Positions 44,520 through 53,445 of a stretch of 64,000 bases of DNA are shown one piece after another; the first letter of the stretch is position 1; every line of letters starts with the position of its first letter. This DNA comes from Haloarcula nitratireducens (GTDB lineage Archaea > Halobacteriota > Halobacteria > Halobacteriales > Haloarculaceae). The DNA lies in the NCBI RefSeq assembly GCF_019599505.1, contig NZ_RKLT01000009.1, positions 52,897 through 116,896 of the forward strand, written 5' to 3'. The position numbers and the translations under genes are program-made. The notes below the pieces were generated by a model. That model had not been told where the DNA came from and ran no database searches. It saw only the letters and a list, made by a program, of their open reading frames with translations.

Positions 44520-44915
44520 CGGGTAGGAATCGGTCGGAACGGAGCGGATTCCGAACCGTCCTTCGGAGGCGGCCTGTCCGCCCACGTAACGAGGCAGTAT
44601 CCAAAAGGGTAGTCGGTGAACGTCACATCCTCGAAGGGTGTGCCGACGTGCCGACTGCTCAAAGCAAACATCACGATACCCCTGACTCCAGTGACGCCTG
44701 CTGGCGTCCCTGTGGCAAAAACAACACGGGGACGCCGTACACGGTCAAGGAGAGGGGTAACGGCCACTTGGCATGGCCAGCAGTCCACTACACCGACGCT
44801 GTGGGACTACTCGTGCCCGAAAGGTGTGGTAGTCTGCCAATTGGACTACAAACCTGAAACTCCCACCGCTCGGGATTCCTCCGCGTTTACGCGGAGGAGG
44901 ATGTCAAGCAGTTCC
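44520..44915. mobile_element. Orphan 3' end of a decayed IS1341-type element (copy 1)
   Basis: Homologous to 60860-61240 (shared GGTCGGAACGGAGCGGATTC, CCTCGAAGGGT, GTGGCAAAAA[C/T]AACAC, GAGAGGGGTA). It ends in AAACTCCCACCGCTCGGGATT and the hairpin TCCTCCGCGTTTACGCGGAGGA (split: TCCTCCGCG and CGCGGAGGA, 44878-44899), as in the right end of IS200/IS605-type elements. Only a C-terminal tail (ACWRPCGKNNTGTPYTVKER) of what may be tnpB can be read; the catalytic part is missing. Confidence 0.6.
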
Positions 44916-45087
44916 GGTTCAAACTGATTAGGGTATTATGAGCCTCATGTCCACTCAAAGAGGCAGGTTCCTGAATACAATGCCCTATCTCGGGCACGAC
45001 TTTTCTGACGAGAGTCAGAGATGTTGCGACTTTTTCGCTATACTGTTCCCCTGCACTGACGATTTAGGTGCAATCGGAACTCGTCGA

Positions 45088-45288
45088 TCAGGTAGCTTCG
45101 ACTATGAGAAACTCATCGTCATAGATTTCGATTCGAGAGTCACTGTAGTCAAACGAGACACACATGTCCGCGTGCGAAGTGAGTATCGCCTCCAGCGAGT
45201 CAGGATCTATCGTCTCGTAGAGCAACGGCAGGTCAGTAATGGCAGTCGACTCGAAGCTACTGACACTCGCGAGGACAGCTTCGCTCAC
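45088..45288 (-). CDS. Small HalOD1-type output domain protein
   Basis: 66 residues from a GTG start. TDLPLLYETIDPDSLEAIL and VSFDYSDSRIEIYDDEFLIV match the short HalOD1 output domain that is fused to, or sits beside, haloarchaeal response regulators. The frame is closed by a stop just upstream of the GTG, so it is probably complete and small, though an N-terminal loss is possible. It lies in IS-rich DNA with no partner. Confidence 0.55.
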   Translation of the reverse strand: MSEAVLASVSSFESTAITDLPLLYETIDPDSLEAILTSHADMCVSFDYSDSRIEIYDDEFLIVEAT

Positions 45289-45498
45289 ACGTTCATCTGC
45301 GGCGATCTCTTATTTCATTATCGGCATAAGTGTTTTCAGCGGGATAATTAGCCGTGACATTTACCCCCGTGCACCCTATGTTACGTACTGCCCAATCCGT
45401 AGCGTCTTTGAAGAGTCGTTACAGAAGAAAACTTGGTGGGAATGCTATGTTGCGATTCTCGGTGACAACAAGTGACAGAGGTGTCGATCTGACTTCCT

Positions 45499-45518
45499 CC
45501 CACGACTGAAGTCGTGGG
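45499..45518. repeat. IS1341-type end hairpin
   Basis: CCCACGAC-TGAA-GTCGTGGG, preceded by GACTTCCT and followed by GCTTTCTCC. No transposase is attached. Confidence 0.65.
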
Positions 45519-45591
45519 CTTTCTCCTTGAACCTCTGTAAGCGAGAGTGAGCACGCCCGAGAGTCCGGCCACGCTGTTCCCACCTCCAAGA

Positions 45592-46398
45592 CTAAGGTTG
45601 GTATTCATCAACTAGCGAACCGATGTAGTTTTCGAGTGTGTCATACACTGAGCCGAACTCGGGGAGATCGGCGACCAAATCTGGGAGCGTATTCTGCCAG
45701 CCCTCACGAAGTTCCTCCCGTTTCTCGCGGGGAAGTCCGTCTCGGAGGTCGATGTCCAGCCCGTCGTGTTCGCACTTCCGCGTGAATGCTGGAACGATAA
45801 CCGAGTCATCGATGTCGGACTCGGTAATCATCCGATAGAGATCGTAGTAGTCACGAGCCTGTGACCGCTGATACAGCGCTCGCAGCTTTTCCGCGAAGAT
45901 TTCTTCAAGGCTGTACGCGGTCAACTCGAATTCGGGGACATCCTCGTAGCTATGGAGATGGTCTACCGAGGCGAACGCAACGTGTTCGTCGATCATCACG
46001 TCAAGACTCGTCGTATTCTTGTGGCCGAGAACGGCGGTGTACTGGATGTCGATATCGACGTAGTGCGTCGGATACTCATCTCTCTGCAGTTCTCGGTATT
46101 TGATCACCTCGAAGTCGATACCGGAAGCTCTGGCCGCGTCTTTTACTGCTTCTTGCAACTCTTCTTCACCCCCGCGGTACGCCCCCTCGACACCGAAATC
46201 GAGATCTTCCGAGTAGCGCCACGTCTCCGGGAAGTACAACTTGCTAAGCGCGGTTCCGCCCTTGAACAGGAGGTTGTCTCCGTACGGACTCGTGTAGATC
46301 GCCCACAGGATCCACGAATTGACGTAGTTCTTCTCCGCGTAGCCGAGGCGGACATCTAGCTCTCTAGCCAGCCGTCGAAGTTGCGCGTCGGATATCAT
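45592..46398 (-). CDS. abiEii: AbiEii-type nucleotidyltransferase toxin
   Basis: 268 residues. LLFKGGTALSKLYFPETWRY followed by SEDLDF is the GS(x)nDxD-type nucleotidyltransferase motif of AbiEii, and EEIFAEKLRALYQRSQARDY is the conserved C-terminal block. It should transfer nucleotides to RNA or another target when the antitoxin is lost, stopping growth. Its start overlaps the antitoxin stop (ATGA). AbiE systems give phage resistance and plasmid stability in bacteria. Complete and probably active. Confidence 0.88.
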   Translation of the reverse strand: MISDAQLRRLARELDVRLGYAEKNYVNSWILWAIYTSPYGDNLLFKGGTALSKLYFPETWRYSEDLDFGVEGAYRGGEEELQEAVKDAARASGIDFEVIKYRELQRDEYPTHYVDIDIQYTAVLGHKNTTSLDVMIDEHVAFASVDHLHSYEDVPEFELTAYSLEEIFAEKLRALYQRSQARDYYDLYRMITESDIDDSVIVPAFTRKCEHDGLDIDLRDGLPREKREELREGWQNTLPDLVADLPEFGSVYDTLENYIGSLVDEYQP

Positions 46399-47228
46399 GA
46401 GAACTCATTCGGAAGGAACGATTCGGGGGCGACGTTCAGACGCAGTTGATACGTGCTGTCCCTGGTCCCCGTCGCTTCTCGTGTCGGATCGAGCAGCGGG
46501 TACCCAGTCGTGAAGTTCTCGACGAGGTCCCGGTACTCCGGAAGGTCGATGTCTAACTGGTCGGCGAGATACACGAGTCGTTTCGTTGCGGCACCGTTCC
46601 CAACTCGCCGCAGGTATTCGACGACCCGGTCCCACGAACAACGCGTGTCGACAGCATTCTGCATTGCCGTCGCAAGTTCGCTAACCCCCCCGCAGAACTC
46701 CGGATGATCGGCGCAATCGACCAGCGTCTTTTCTACACTCGACAAATTCACCTGGTTCGACCCGACCGCCGTCGGTTGATACCCGAAGAACTTCTGCTCT
46801 GTGACCGTCACCGGACGGTACGTGACTCCGTGGATTTCACGCTCCCGGGCGCGCTCTGTCGTCACGATGTACACCGTCCGGGACAGCTGCTCGGTAAGCC
46901 CGTGGTGATTCATCGCGCTCCAGTACCCGATATACATCGGCTCCACCAGCGCAGACGCGATCACGAACTCGTGCTCGGTATACACGGCGTTCTCGCCCGC
47001 AGCGAGCGGCAGAATCAGATACTTCCCGTGCGCGATCCGCTCAAGCCAGCCCTTCTCCTTGAGCGCATACGCCATATCCTTCGCCGATTTCCGTGGGATG
47101 TCAAGGACGTCGGCGATGTCACTAATCGTGATGACCTGTCGGTTCTCGCTTGCGAGCCGTGACAGCGCCTGCGACTCACGCGTCGACAGGCTCTTCCGTT
47201 GAGTCCCCTCGTCGTTTGTTGACTCCAT
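46395..47228 (-). CDS. abiEi: AbiEi-type antitoxin/repressor
   Basis: 277 residues. An N-terminal winged helix (about 15-80; ITISDIADVLDIPRKSAKDM) followed by the AbiEi domain (HEFVIASALVEPMYIGYWSA ... HHGL, VEKTLVDCADHPEFCGG). It represses its own operon in known systems and neutralises AbiEii. The promoter/operator box just upstream is duplicated 83 bases away. Confidence 0.88.
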   Translation of the reverse strand: MESTNDEGTQRKSLSTRESQALSRLASENRQVITISDIADVLDIPRKSAKDMAYALKEKGWLERIAHGKYLILPLAAGENAVYTEHEFVIASALVEPMYIGYWSAMNHHGLTEQLSRTVYIVTTERAREREIHGVTYRPVTVTEQKFFGYQPTAVGSNQVNLSSVEKTLVDCADHPEFCGGVSELATAMQNAVDTRCSWDRVVEYLRRVGNGAATKRLVYLADQLDIDLPEYRDLVENFTTGYPLLDPTREATGTRDSTYQLRLNVAPESFLPNEFS

Positions 47229-47230
47229 AG

Positions 47231-47256
47231 CCGCTCAGTGTACATAGACTTTAAAT
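47231..47256 (-). promoter_or_regulatory. AbiE promoter/operator box 1
   Basis: ATTTAAAGTCTATGTACACT on the minus strand ends in GAGCGG. The ATTTAAAG part is at TATA distance (about 25 bases) from the AbiEi ATG, so a protein on the adjacent sequence would block transcription. Confidence 0.6.
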
Positions 47257-47313
47257 CCCGCCATGGATAAAGGTGCCCGTTGAGAGCTAGTTCGGTGAGA
47301 GTTGCCTCTGTAA

Positions 47314-47339
47314 CCGCTTAGTGTACATAGACTCTAAAT
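47314..47339 (-). promoter_or_regulatory. AbiE box 2, direct repeat of box 1
   Basis: Same 26 bases as 47231-47256 with two differences, 83 bases further upstream and in the same orientation. Likely a second operator or alternate promoter for the AbiE pair. Confidence 0.55.
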
Positions 47340-47372
47340 GATACTCTAAAGTATCATACTTCAAAGTATGAT
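47340..47372. promoter_or_regulatory. Two overlapping palindromes upstream of AbiE
   Basis: GATAC-TCTAAA-GTATC (47340-47355) overlaps the 9-bp-arm palindrome ATCATACTTCAAAGTATGAT (47353-47372). They could be operators for AbiE or for the divergent 198-residue gene. Confidence 0.5.
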
Positions 47373-47464
47373 TCTGCGAAGTACCATATCATCGAGGTAG
47401 TCCTCGAACCGCCGTTAATGAACCCAGCGCAGCCCTTACACAGGTCGCCTGCGAAGCGCCAACC

Positions 47465-48061
47465 ATGGAACAGACGCCTGAAGCGTTCGCTGCGGCGCTG
47501 TCGTCGGGCGACACAGCGCGTGTAAATCAAGCAATCGACGAAGTCAAAGAGCTAGATCCTGCGGACCGAGCTGCACTGTTCGAGGACTGCTTGGACCGGT
47601 GCCAGGACCTGTTCGAAAACGGTGATGGGTACCAACGGCAGTCTGTGGTTCGTTTCGAAGCCGCGCTGTACCCGCGTCTCGAACTCCAAACCGTTGGCAT
47701 GGAGGCTACCGATGAGGCGTTGCCGGGCGAGTGGACGCTCGAAGATGCTGCCTGGCAACGCATGCGACTGTTCGGCTGCTATAGCATGGCCCTGATGGAC
47801 GATGATGGGCGCGTACGACAGGCTGGGATCAAGGCCCTCGAGCAACTGGCGGTAACACTTGATATGATCGAAGCCGAGGACGACCTCCAGATAATCGCGG
47901 ACGAGCTAGCACGGTATGCAGAGCACCACGAAGGCACCAGCTCCAAACAGAAACATTTCGACCAGGCATACGAGAACGTCGCCGTGCACGCGGAGCGGTC
48001 CGGCTCGCTGGTCCCCGAAGGACTTCGCGAGGCACTTGACCAAGATGAGTCGTCTGACTGA
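47465..48061 (+). CDS. Helical protein of unknown function, source of two fragments in the window
   Basis: 198 residues, acidic and all-helical, HEAT-like in feel (DDDGRVRQAGIKALEQLAVT). Not recognised. It diverges from the AbiE pair and stands alone. Its C-terminal part recurs as a fragment at 19507-19656, and its 3' end with ~100 downstream bases recurs at 37327-37481, so the gene and its flank have been copied or moved repeatedly. Confidence 0.65.
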   Translation: MEQTPEAFAAALSSGDTARVNQAIDEVKELDPADRAALFEDCLDRCQDLFENGDGYQRQSVVRFEAALYPRLELQTVGMEATDEALPGEWTLEDAAWQRMRLFGCYSMALMDDDGRVRQAGIKALEQLAVTLDMIEAEDDLQIIADELARYAEHHEGTSSKQKHFDQAYENVAVHAERSGSLVPEGLREALDQDESSD

Positions 48062-48199
48062 ACGACTCAAAGCTGCGGATTGCATCCCGATCTCCTACTC
48101 GAAATTCGTTCTTCATCCACTTTCTCGCGTGAAACAGCCGTTCGTTAGGGGTGCGTATTGAACGAACGCTGGAAATGACAGCTGATCAACCGCCAGTCG

Positions 48200-48620
48200 T
48201 TAGCTTTCCGTACGGATGAATGCAAGTACCTCTTCGACGAAGCGGTCCGGCCCGGTGAGCATCGCCTCGTGTGCATGCCCATCGAAGGTAACGATCCGGC
48301 TGTTAGGGAGTGCGTCGTTGATCGGGCCCGTCGCATCTTTCAAGAGTGGAGGGCTCTCGCTGCCGGACAACAACAACGTCGGCGTCGTCATATCAACGAA
48401 CCGCGCAGCATCAAACTCGTACTCGCCGACCGCCGCTAAGCTGCGGGGCCAGACGTGTGCCGCGTCCACAAGGTCCTGCCAGTCCGGGGCGGAGCGTTGC
48501 GCGTTGATTTCCTCCGGCGTGGAGTGGGCGATTTCTTCGAGGAACAGGACGAGCACCTGCTCGTTTTCACCGCTGTCCAGCAGCCGTTTCATTTCCGCAA
48601 GCACCGTCTCGGAGTGAAGT
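48200..48620 (-). pseudogene. C-terminal fragment of an alpha/beta hydrolase cut by an IS end
   Basis: Reads about 140 codons ending in a stop at 48200: TTPTLLLSGSESPPL and VTFDGHAHEAMLTGPDRFVE match the last strands and the catalytic-His loop of alpha/beta hydrolases. The N-terminal part with the nucleophile is absent; the frame runs straight into the IS1341-type hairpin at 48622. It is therefore a truncated, inactive gene. Confidence 0.75.
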
Positions 48621-48980
48621 ACCTCGGGGGCAAGCCCCGAGGCGTCACCGTTTTGTCCATGTCGTCCAGAAACGGACGAATGGACGCAGGCGAATTTAAT
48701 TCCCCTCGCCCTTCTTCTCTCGAAGTCGGCTGGAATTAACACCCGAACACCCTGGTGGTGTCCGTGAGGGTCGGGGCCTCCACCAGCCCCCGACAACTCC
48801 CGTCTCACGCCCAATGGGCGGTTTTGAGAGGAGTCGCATTTCCAACCCTCCGAACGACCGTTTCACAGTAAGGTCTTTACTGTCCGTCACGGCCGTTAAT
48901 CCACAGTACGAGGCGTGGTAAGTTAAACCTTTGACGGGCTTCACCCTCGGGGTCAAGCCCCGAGGCACTCGCCCTGCTCC
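48612..48980. mobile_element. Short IS1341-derived element with both hairpin ends
   Basis: About 370 bases between two hairpins: CCTCGGGGGCAAGCCCCGAGG-type at 48622-48642 and CCTCGGGGTCAAGCCCCGAGG-type at 48945-48965 (stems CCTCGGGG/CCCCGAGG). Between them the minus strand has a frameshifted tnpB C-terminal tail (GVVGGWWRPRPSRTPPGC), homologous to that at 63884. It lies exactly between two broken genes and looks like a non-autonomous, palindrome-bounded derivative that keeps the tnpB 3' end. Confidence 0.75.
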
Positions 48981-49209
48981 GCCTGTAGAATACACCACTA
49001 TGTACGTCAGCCGGCATCTGGACGAAGTCGTCGTCGCTGGTGACGATGAGACGACCCGCTTGGACGGCGTACCGACGAATCGTGGTGTCATCGACGCCTT
49101 CGCCCAACTCGCTCACGTCGACGACACGCTCTACGTCGTGGCCTGCTTTGTCGAGTTTGTCAGCCAGCGGCGCCGCGATGTTCTCGTCAAGCAGAAACGA
49201 CACCTGCAT
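48980..49209 (-). pseudogene. DUF5615-type PIN-like toxin, C-terminus lost to the IS derivative
   Basis: The start MQVSFLLDENIAAPLADKL, the middle GRLIVTSDDDFVQM and VHSGVFY match DUF5615 toxins (about 110 residues). After about 77 residues the frame enters the IS-type hairpin (SRASASGLDPEGEAR) and has foreign sequence. The antitoxin gene is 2 bases upstream. The catalytic-type acidic residues remain, but the C-terminal helices do not. Confidence 0.75.
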
Positions 49210-49211
49210 GG

Positions 49212-49517
49212 CTACGCGCCCGGCAGATCTTCAGGGCCGGTGATGATTCCTGGGTCCGCTTCTGCGGCGTCATGAAGCTCTCGACGGTGTTCTTCGACCA
49301 TCCGCATCTCCTCGGGGTGATCATGGTAGTACGCCAGTGCGTGGTAGACGTCCGAAATGGTAAGGTCAAAGCGGTCCGCAACCGTCTGCGCGTCGAGGCC
49401 GCGTTCTTCGACCAGCGCATGGATGTGGCTCACGGTGATTCGCCGGTCCCGAATGTGGGGCTCGTCGTGAATCTTCGACTCGTCACCCGAGACGACGGTG
49501 TTCATCTGCTTTGACAT
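49212..49517 (-). CDS. DUF433-type antitoxin
   Basis: 101 residues from the ATG at 49517. HIRDRRITVSHIHALVEERG, LDAQTVADRFDLTISDVYHA and LAYYHDHPEEM are the DUF433 pattern. It is the cognate antitoxin for a DUF5615 toxin, which follows after 2 bases but is truncated. The antitoxin appears intact, left without an active partner. Confidence 0.82.
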   Translation of the reverse strand: MSKQMNTVVSGDESKIHDEPHIRDRRITVSHIHALVEERGLDAQTVADRFDLTISDVYHALAYYHDHPEEMRMVEEHRRELHDAAEADPGIITGPEDLPGA

Positions 49518-49863
49518 AGTGTAGCTTACTATTGCAGCGGCCTTCAGTCTTTGCCGGTACAGGCAGTCAGCCGCAGATTCGGTACCTCTGCTCACGCCGC
49601 TTCGCGCCGTTCGCAGGGTCGCGAGAGGGCGCCGCTCCCTCAAACCGCGCGAGCTGGTTTCAAAGCCCACACGCAGACAGCGGGATCTCTGGGTCCGCTC
49701 GACTTGGAAAACATGGGCGGAAATGGCCGACCCTCGCTCCGCTCGGCCCACTCGTCGTGTGAATACTATCGGTCACTCCGTAGCTCTGACTAACGGCTGT
49801 TTCATGTGAAATACTGTCTAAAGAATAGGAGTTCAACAGAGCCGACGATACGTTCTCTGGAAT
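49518..49863. other. Intergenic stretch with IS6-like end motif
   Basis: No gene. GAGTTCAACAGAGCCGA at 49829-49845 is an inverted GGCTCTGTTGAA motif next to the 3' end of the DUF932-like gene. Confidence 0.4.
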
Positions 49864-51018
49864 TTATTCCTGCGCGCTGGCAAAGCGATCTCTGAGCGTC
49901 GCCTCGCGCGTCTCGAACTGGGTGGCTTTCTCGCGGACGTCACGGCCGACGCGTTCGATCTGGGCGAGTGCGACCTGACTCTCCAGCCCGGTCTGTCCGT
50001 CTCCATCAGTATCAGCGTTAGCTCGTTGCTCGTAGTTCCGTTCGACCGCCCGAATCGTCGCTTCGGGGTTGAACAGGATGTCGTTGGCCGTCCGAACGTA
50101 CCCATCGAGTGCCGCGCCTTCTTTCCCCGTGAAGAAGTGCGTCAGCGCGTACGTCGCTCCGGAGTGAAGCGTCCACATATCGATGTCGAAGGGATCAGGA
50201 GCTTCCGCACGGGCGTCGTTCGCCGCCCGGTCGGCGAGATAGGAGGGAAAGCCGAGCAGTTCGTAGAACTCCGAGACGTCGAAGGGCACCTCAGTGAAGT
50301 CGACGGTAATGTTGCCCGCGTCTTCGATGAACGCGAGCAAGTCGTCTGCGACCAATCCGAGCTGCCCGAGAATCCCTTCCCACCAGCCTTGGAAGTCGCT
50401 CACATCGCCGACGTGCTTGACCGTCTCGCGGTCGGTCAACTGCCGAATCGAGTTCGCACAGTAGCTATCGCGGGCGAAGCCCTCGACGTAGACGGCGTGG
50501 CCGCCGAAGAAGTCATAGCCCGACGTGACACCCATCGTTATCGGCTCGCTTCGTCCCGGGAGCGTCACCGAGAGGCCATCGAAGAGGACATCCATGTGGA
50601 CCTCACCACCGCCGCGGTACTGCCGAATCTCGCCGAAGACGACGTCACCGAGCGGGTGCCCATCGAGTGACTCCTCCCGAAGGACGTCTTCGAGCGGGCC
50701 GTACACCTCGACGGGATTGATGATCGAATAGCTGTCCGTCGGGACGTGAAAGAGCGGATCGGTCTCCTCACCGCGTGCCTGTCGGTCGAGGCGTTCCGGG
50801 TCGACGACAGCGTTGAACCGGTTAGTCGGTATCCACTCGTCGGTGTAGGGGTTGGTGTAGGCTACCGTCGTCTCCACCGCCCGTGGGACGGTGCGAATCG
50901 CCTCGGCGAACGAAACCGGTGAGTCGGCTGTCTTTCTCTGTGCATACCACGTCGGGAGGTCTGCATCTGTTCGGTCGTCGACACCCGCGAATACGGTCGT
51001 TGTCTCTGGAGTCTTCAT
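49864..51018 (-). CDS. DUF932-like plasmid/virus-type protein
   Basis: About 384 residues from the ATG at 51018. A start like WYAQRKTADSPVSFAEAIRT, NPYTDEWIPTNRFNAVVDPE and a middle VHMDVLFDGLSVTLPGRSEP ... SGYDFFGGHAVYVEGFARDS resemble the phage/plasmid DUF932 proteins, which are common on haloarchaeal plasmids and of unknown role. The family call is from pattern memory. It stands alone, ahead of a decayed regulator. Confidence 0.5.
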   Translation of the reverse strand: MKTPETTTVFAGVDDRTDADLPTWYAQRKTADSPVSFAEAIRTVPRAVETTVAYTNPYTDEWIPTNRFNAVVDPERLDRQARGEETDPLFHVPTDSYSIINPVEVYGPLEDVLREESLDGHPLGDVVFGEIRQYRGGGEVHMDVLFDGLSVTLPGRSEPITMGVTSGYDFFGGHAVYVEGFARDSYCANSIRQLTDRETVKHVGDVSDFQGWWEGILGQLGLVADDLLAFIEDAGNITVDFTEVPFDVSEFYELLGFPSYLADRAANDARAEAPDPFDIDMWTLHSGATYALTHFFTGKEGAALDGYVRTANDILFNPEATIRAVERNYEQRANADTDGDGQTGLESQVALAQIERVGRDVREKATQFETREATLRDRFASAQE

Positions 51019-51218
51019 GTTGTTCTCCGCGAGCACTCACTTTCGAGCGCCCGCACCCGTCAGGGCGCTACAAAACGCGGTTGCGCGAACTGCTATTGGA
51101 GTTTGACTCCGTGGTCCTCGCCCAGGTCGTGCTGAGAATAAATCTCGGCATTTTCAGAAATATTCTAGTCGAGAACGTCTAAGTACGCAGCACGACAATT
51201 CCCATTCGAGGCATTCAC

Positions 51219-51609
51219 ATGGTCGAAACCGACCGCCGCTCTACGGACGACGTTCGCTAGCCGGAGCCGCCACTCCCTGAGGAGAGCGGGCTAACCCTCG
51301 AAGAGTATCTCGCGATGCAACAGGCGATCGGTCACACGACGCGGTTTCGTCTCTTCCGCACGCTCGTCGCCAACCGAACTGAGTGCCGCCGAACTCAAAT
51401 CCGCGGTCGACGTAGAATCGCATAATTTCCACTATCACCTCGACGAACTGGTCGACGTCGGACTCGTCGATAAGCGCCAGCGACGAACCGCTGATAGTCA
51501 GGGCTTCTATACGTACTATCGACCAACTGCGATGGGACGTGGTATCCTCGAATATGGTGTCGAGGAACTGATGCGCCGCGAGCGCGAGTTCGACGACACC
51601 TATTCATAG
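51219..51609 (+). pseudogene. Decayed ArsR-type winged-helix regulator
   Basis: Starts MVETDRRSTDDVR, then an in-frame TAG near 51258. LTLEEYLAMQQAIGHTTRFR and LFRTLVANR continue, then a frameshift near 51378 leads to SAAELKSAVDVESHNFHYHL and DELVDVGLVDKRQRRTADSQ, ending with a stop at 51607. The ArsR fold is plain but the gene is broken twice. Confidence 0.78.
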
Positions 51610-51950
51610 TACGTCAGCACCTCTGCAGGTGTGTTCCTGTTAAGCGCTTAATCAGGTCGTTGCTGGTTGTGCGTGCAACAGTAGCACTTTCACAACACAT
51701 CGACCTAGGTTTCTGCGGCGTTAGTGAACTCTGATATAAATGCACTGCACAGAGTGTCTGTGGCAGCGCCCACAAATTCCACAATTCACGCAAAATTTCA
51801 CATGAGCCGGCTCTCACACCGCTCCCAGAAGACTTCATCCACTTCGATGCAGCGGTCGGCGCGTGCGAGGAACGGCCCGTGGGCCGTGACCGCGCGCGAG
51901 GGGCGTCCGAGCGTAGCGAGGACGACGGCTGGGGAGGAGACTGGCACGAG
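51610..51950. other. Intergenic stretch
   Basis: About 340 bases without a supported gene, GC-rich toward the RPA-like gene. Confidence 0.4.
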
Positions 51951-51974
51951 AAAAAAGAAGCCCGTATCGGGCCT
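51951..51974 (-). terminator. Hairpin plus T-tract terminator of the RPA-like gene
   Basis: On the minus strand GGCCCGATACGGGC is followed by TTCTTTTTT, directly after the stop codon at 51976-51974. Confidence 0.65.
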
Positions 51975-52831
51975 TACAGCCGCACGTTGCGTTCGGGGAA
52001 CTCGATAGAACTCCAGCCCGTCAGCGCCACGGAGACGCGTCCCTCGTACCAACTCGTCGCGACCGACCGCAGCCGCACGCGTTCGCCTTCTCGAACCAGC
52101 GTCTGCTCCGACCGCATCCACGACGTGAACTTCGTCGTCCCCGTCTCGTCTTCGATGAGCCCGACCTGCCGAATAGCTGGATGGCTCGGCTTCCAGAGTT
52201 TCGTCACTCGCCCTTCGATGCACACCTCGTTACGCTTTACGTCACCGAGTCTCGCTATCGGAACCACCGTTCCACGGCCGAGCCACTCTGCTTCCGTTAC
52301 GTCGACCGACGCATCCACGATGTCCGCACCGTCTGCCAGCCGCTGAGCCAATCGCTTCGAGAGCGCCGCCGCCGTTGCCCCCGTTCCGACTCGCTCGCTG
52401 ATACGCCGCGCCTGCCGATTCACGCTCGCCAGCTCCGCTCTGGAGAGTTCCGACCGCGGGTCCACTCTGTCCGGGTCCGCCCACGGATCCACGCTCGCCG
52501 CTCGCTTTCCGAACGCTCGTCGTCGGTCTCGGTTCCCCGCTTCGACGCTATCTCTCGTCCGGGCCTCTCTATCCGAACCCTGTCTGTGGTCCCACCGGCT
52601 TCGCGTCCGCCCGATCTCCGTCTCGCGTGCTGCCAACCGCTCTTCCGCTTCTAAGGTCAGCCCCCGTCCGACCGCCTCGTAGTGGTTCGTATCGACGGTT
52701 CCCTGTCTCTCCTGTTCGACAGAGGGCCGCAGTTCGGGCGTCTCCTCGACCACCTCGAATCGCGCCGGAATCCGTTCGTTCGCCTGTACATCCACCGAAA
52801 CTTCATTACCGATAGTGCGCTTACTAGACAT
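51974..52831 (-). CDS. RPA-like OB-fold single-strand-binding-type protein
   Basis: 285 residues. A long charged, mostly disordered N-terminal half (about 1-165), then an OB-fold near 180-285: GDVKRNEVCIEGRVTKLWKP, IRQVGLIEDETGTTKFTSWM, VREGERVRLRSVATSWYEGR, VSVALTGWSSIEF. This is the pattern of RPA-type single-strand DNA-binding proteins found on haloarchaeal plasmids. There are no zinc fingers. It has its own terminator and a long dyad-rich region before its start. Probably handles single-stranded DNA in plasmid replication or repair. Confidence 0.75.
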   Translation of the reverse strand: MSSKRTIGNEVSVDVQANERIPARFEVVEETPELRPSVEQERQGTVDTNHYEAVGRGLTLEAEERLAARETEIGRTRSRWDHRQGSDREARTRDSVEAGNRDRRRAFGKRAASVDPWADPDRVDPRSELSRAELASVNRQARRISERVGTGATAAALSKRLAQRLADGADIVDASVDVTEAEWLGRGTVVPIARLGDVKRNEVCIEGRVTKLWKPSHPAIRQVGLIEDETGTTKFTSWMRSEQTLVREGERVRLRSVATSWYEGRVSVALTGWSSIEFPERNVRL

Positions 52832-53445
52832 TGGTGTTCAACCACCGAAGGCGTTTCACGACGCCCGACAACCGCGACCCTTACATCGCGGTTTTCCTCA
52901 CAACCGACCAGACAGACACGTCTGCACGCGCCGTTCGCGCCTTCGTGAGCGCCCGTGAGGGCGCGAACGGCGCGTGCCATCGGCAGGACCTCCCAGTCAC
53001 GCGCGGCCGGCCAGCCCGACCGAGCGGCCAGCACGCAAGCCGTTTTCGCGGCCGAGCGCAGCGAGGGCCGAACGCGCGCTTGGTGCTGGCGTCCCGAAAG
53101 GGCGAGCGAGGAGCGCGGCGAACGGCCGTTCGCCGTCGCGGTTCGGGCGTCGGGCCGGGCGAGCGGGACGAGCCACGCAGAGACCGACACAGCCGCTCTC
53201 CTGGTGGATTGAAAGGGCGAGGTGCGCTCGCCACGTTCGCGCTCGGGAGTCGCTGTGTGGCCCCTCTCCGAGCGGCGCGAGGAGATGTCACACAGCGGCC
53301 GCGAACGCACCGAGGGCTTTCGAGCGGTCTCCCCCCTTGACACACCCTCTCGATATGACCTATTTCTCCGACAAAGCGAAATGATGGGATACTGTACAGA
53401 AAGTATCAGTATCGAGGTGGCTCAGCTAGTTCGTGGTGAAAGATA
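52832..53445. other. GC-rich, dyad-rich non-coding region upstream of the RPA-like gene
   Basis: About 610 bases with no supported gene and strong GC bias. It holds an 18-bp perfect inverted repeat (arms 52924-52941 and 52960-52977; GCACGCGCCGTTCGCGCC) and an 18-bp perfect palindrome GGCGAACGGCCGTTCGCC at 53117-53134. Long frames exist on both strands only because GC-rich DNA has few stops. Confidence 0.6.

Noticed and set aside
48877..48979. Continuation of the DUF5615-like frame to 48877
   Set aside because: This part is the IS-type hairpin and element sequence, not toxin; the toxin was ended near 48980.
52881..53384. Several overlapping frames on both strands
   Set aside because: GC-rich DNA with few stops; compositional frames with no domain, and the strands mirror each other.
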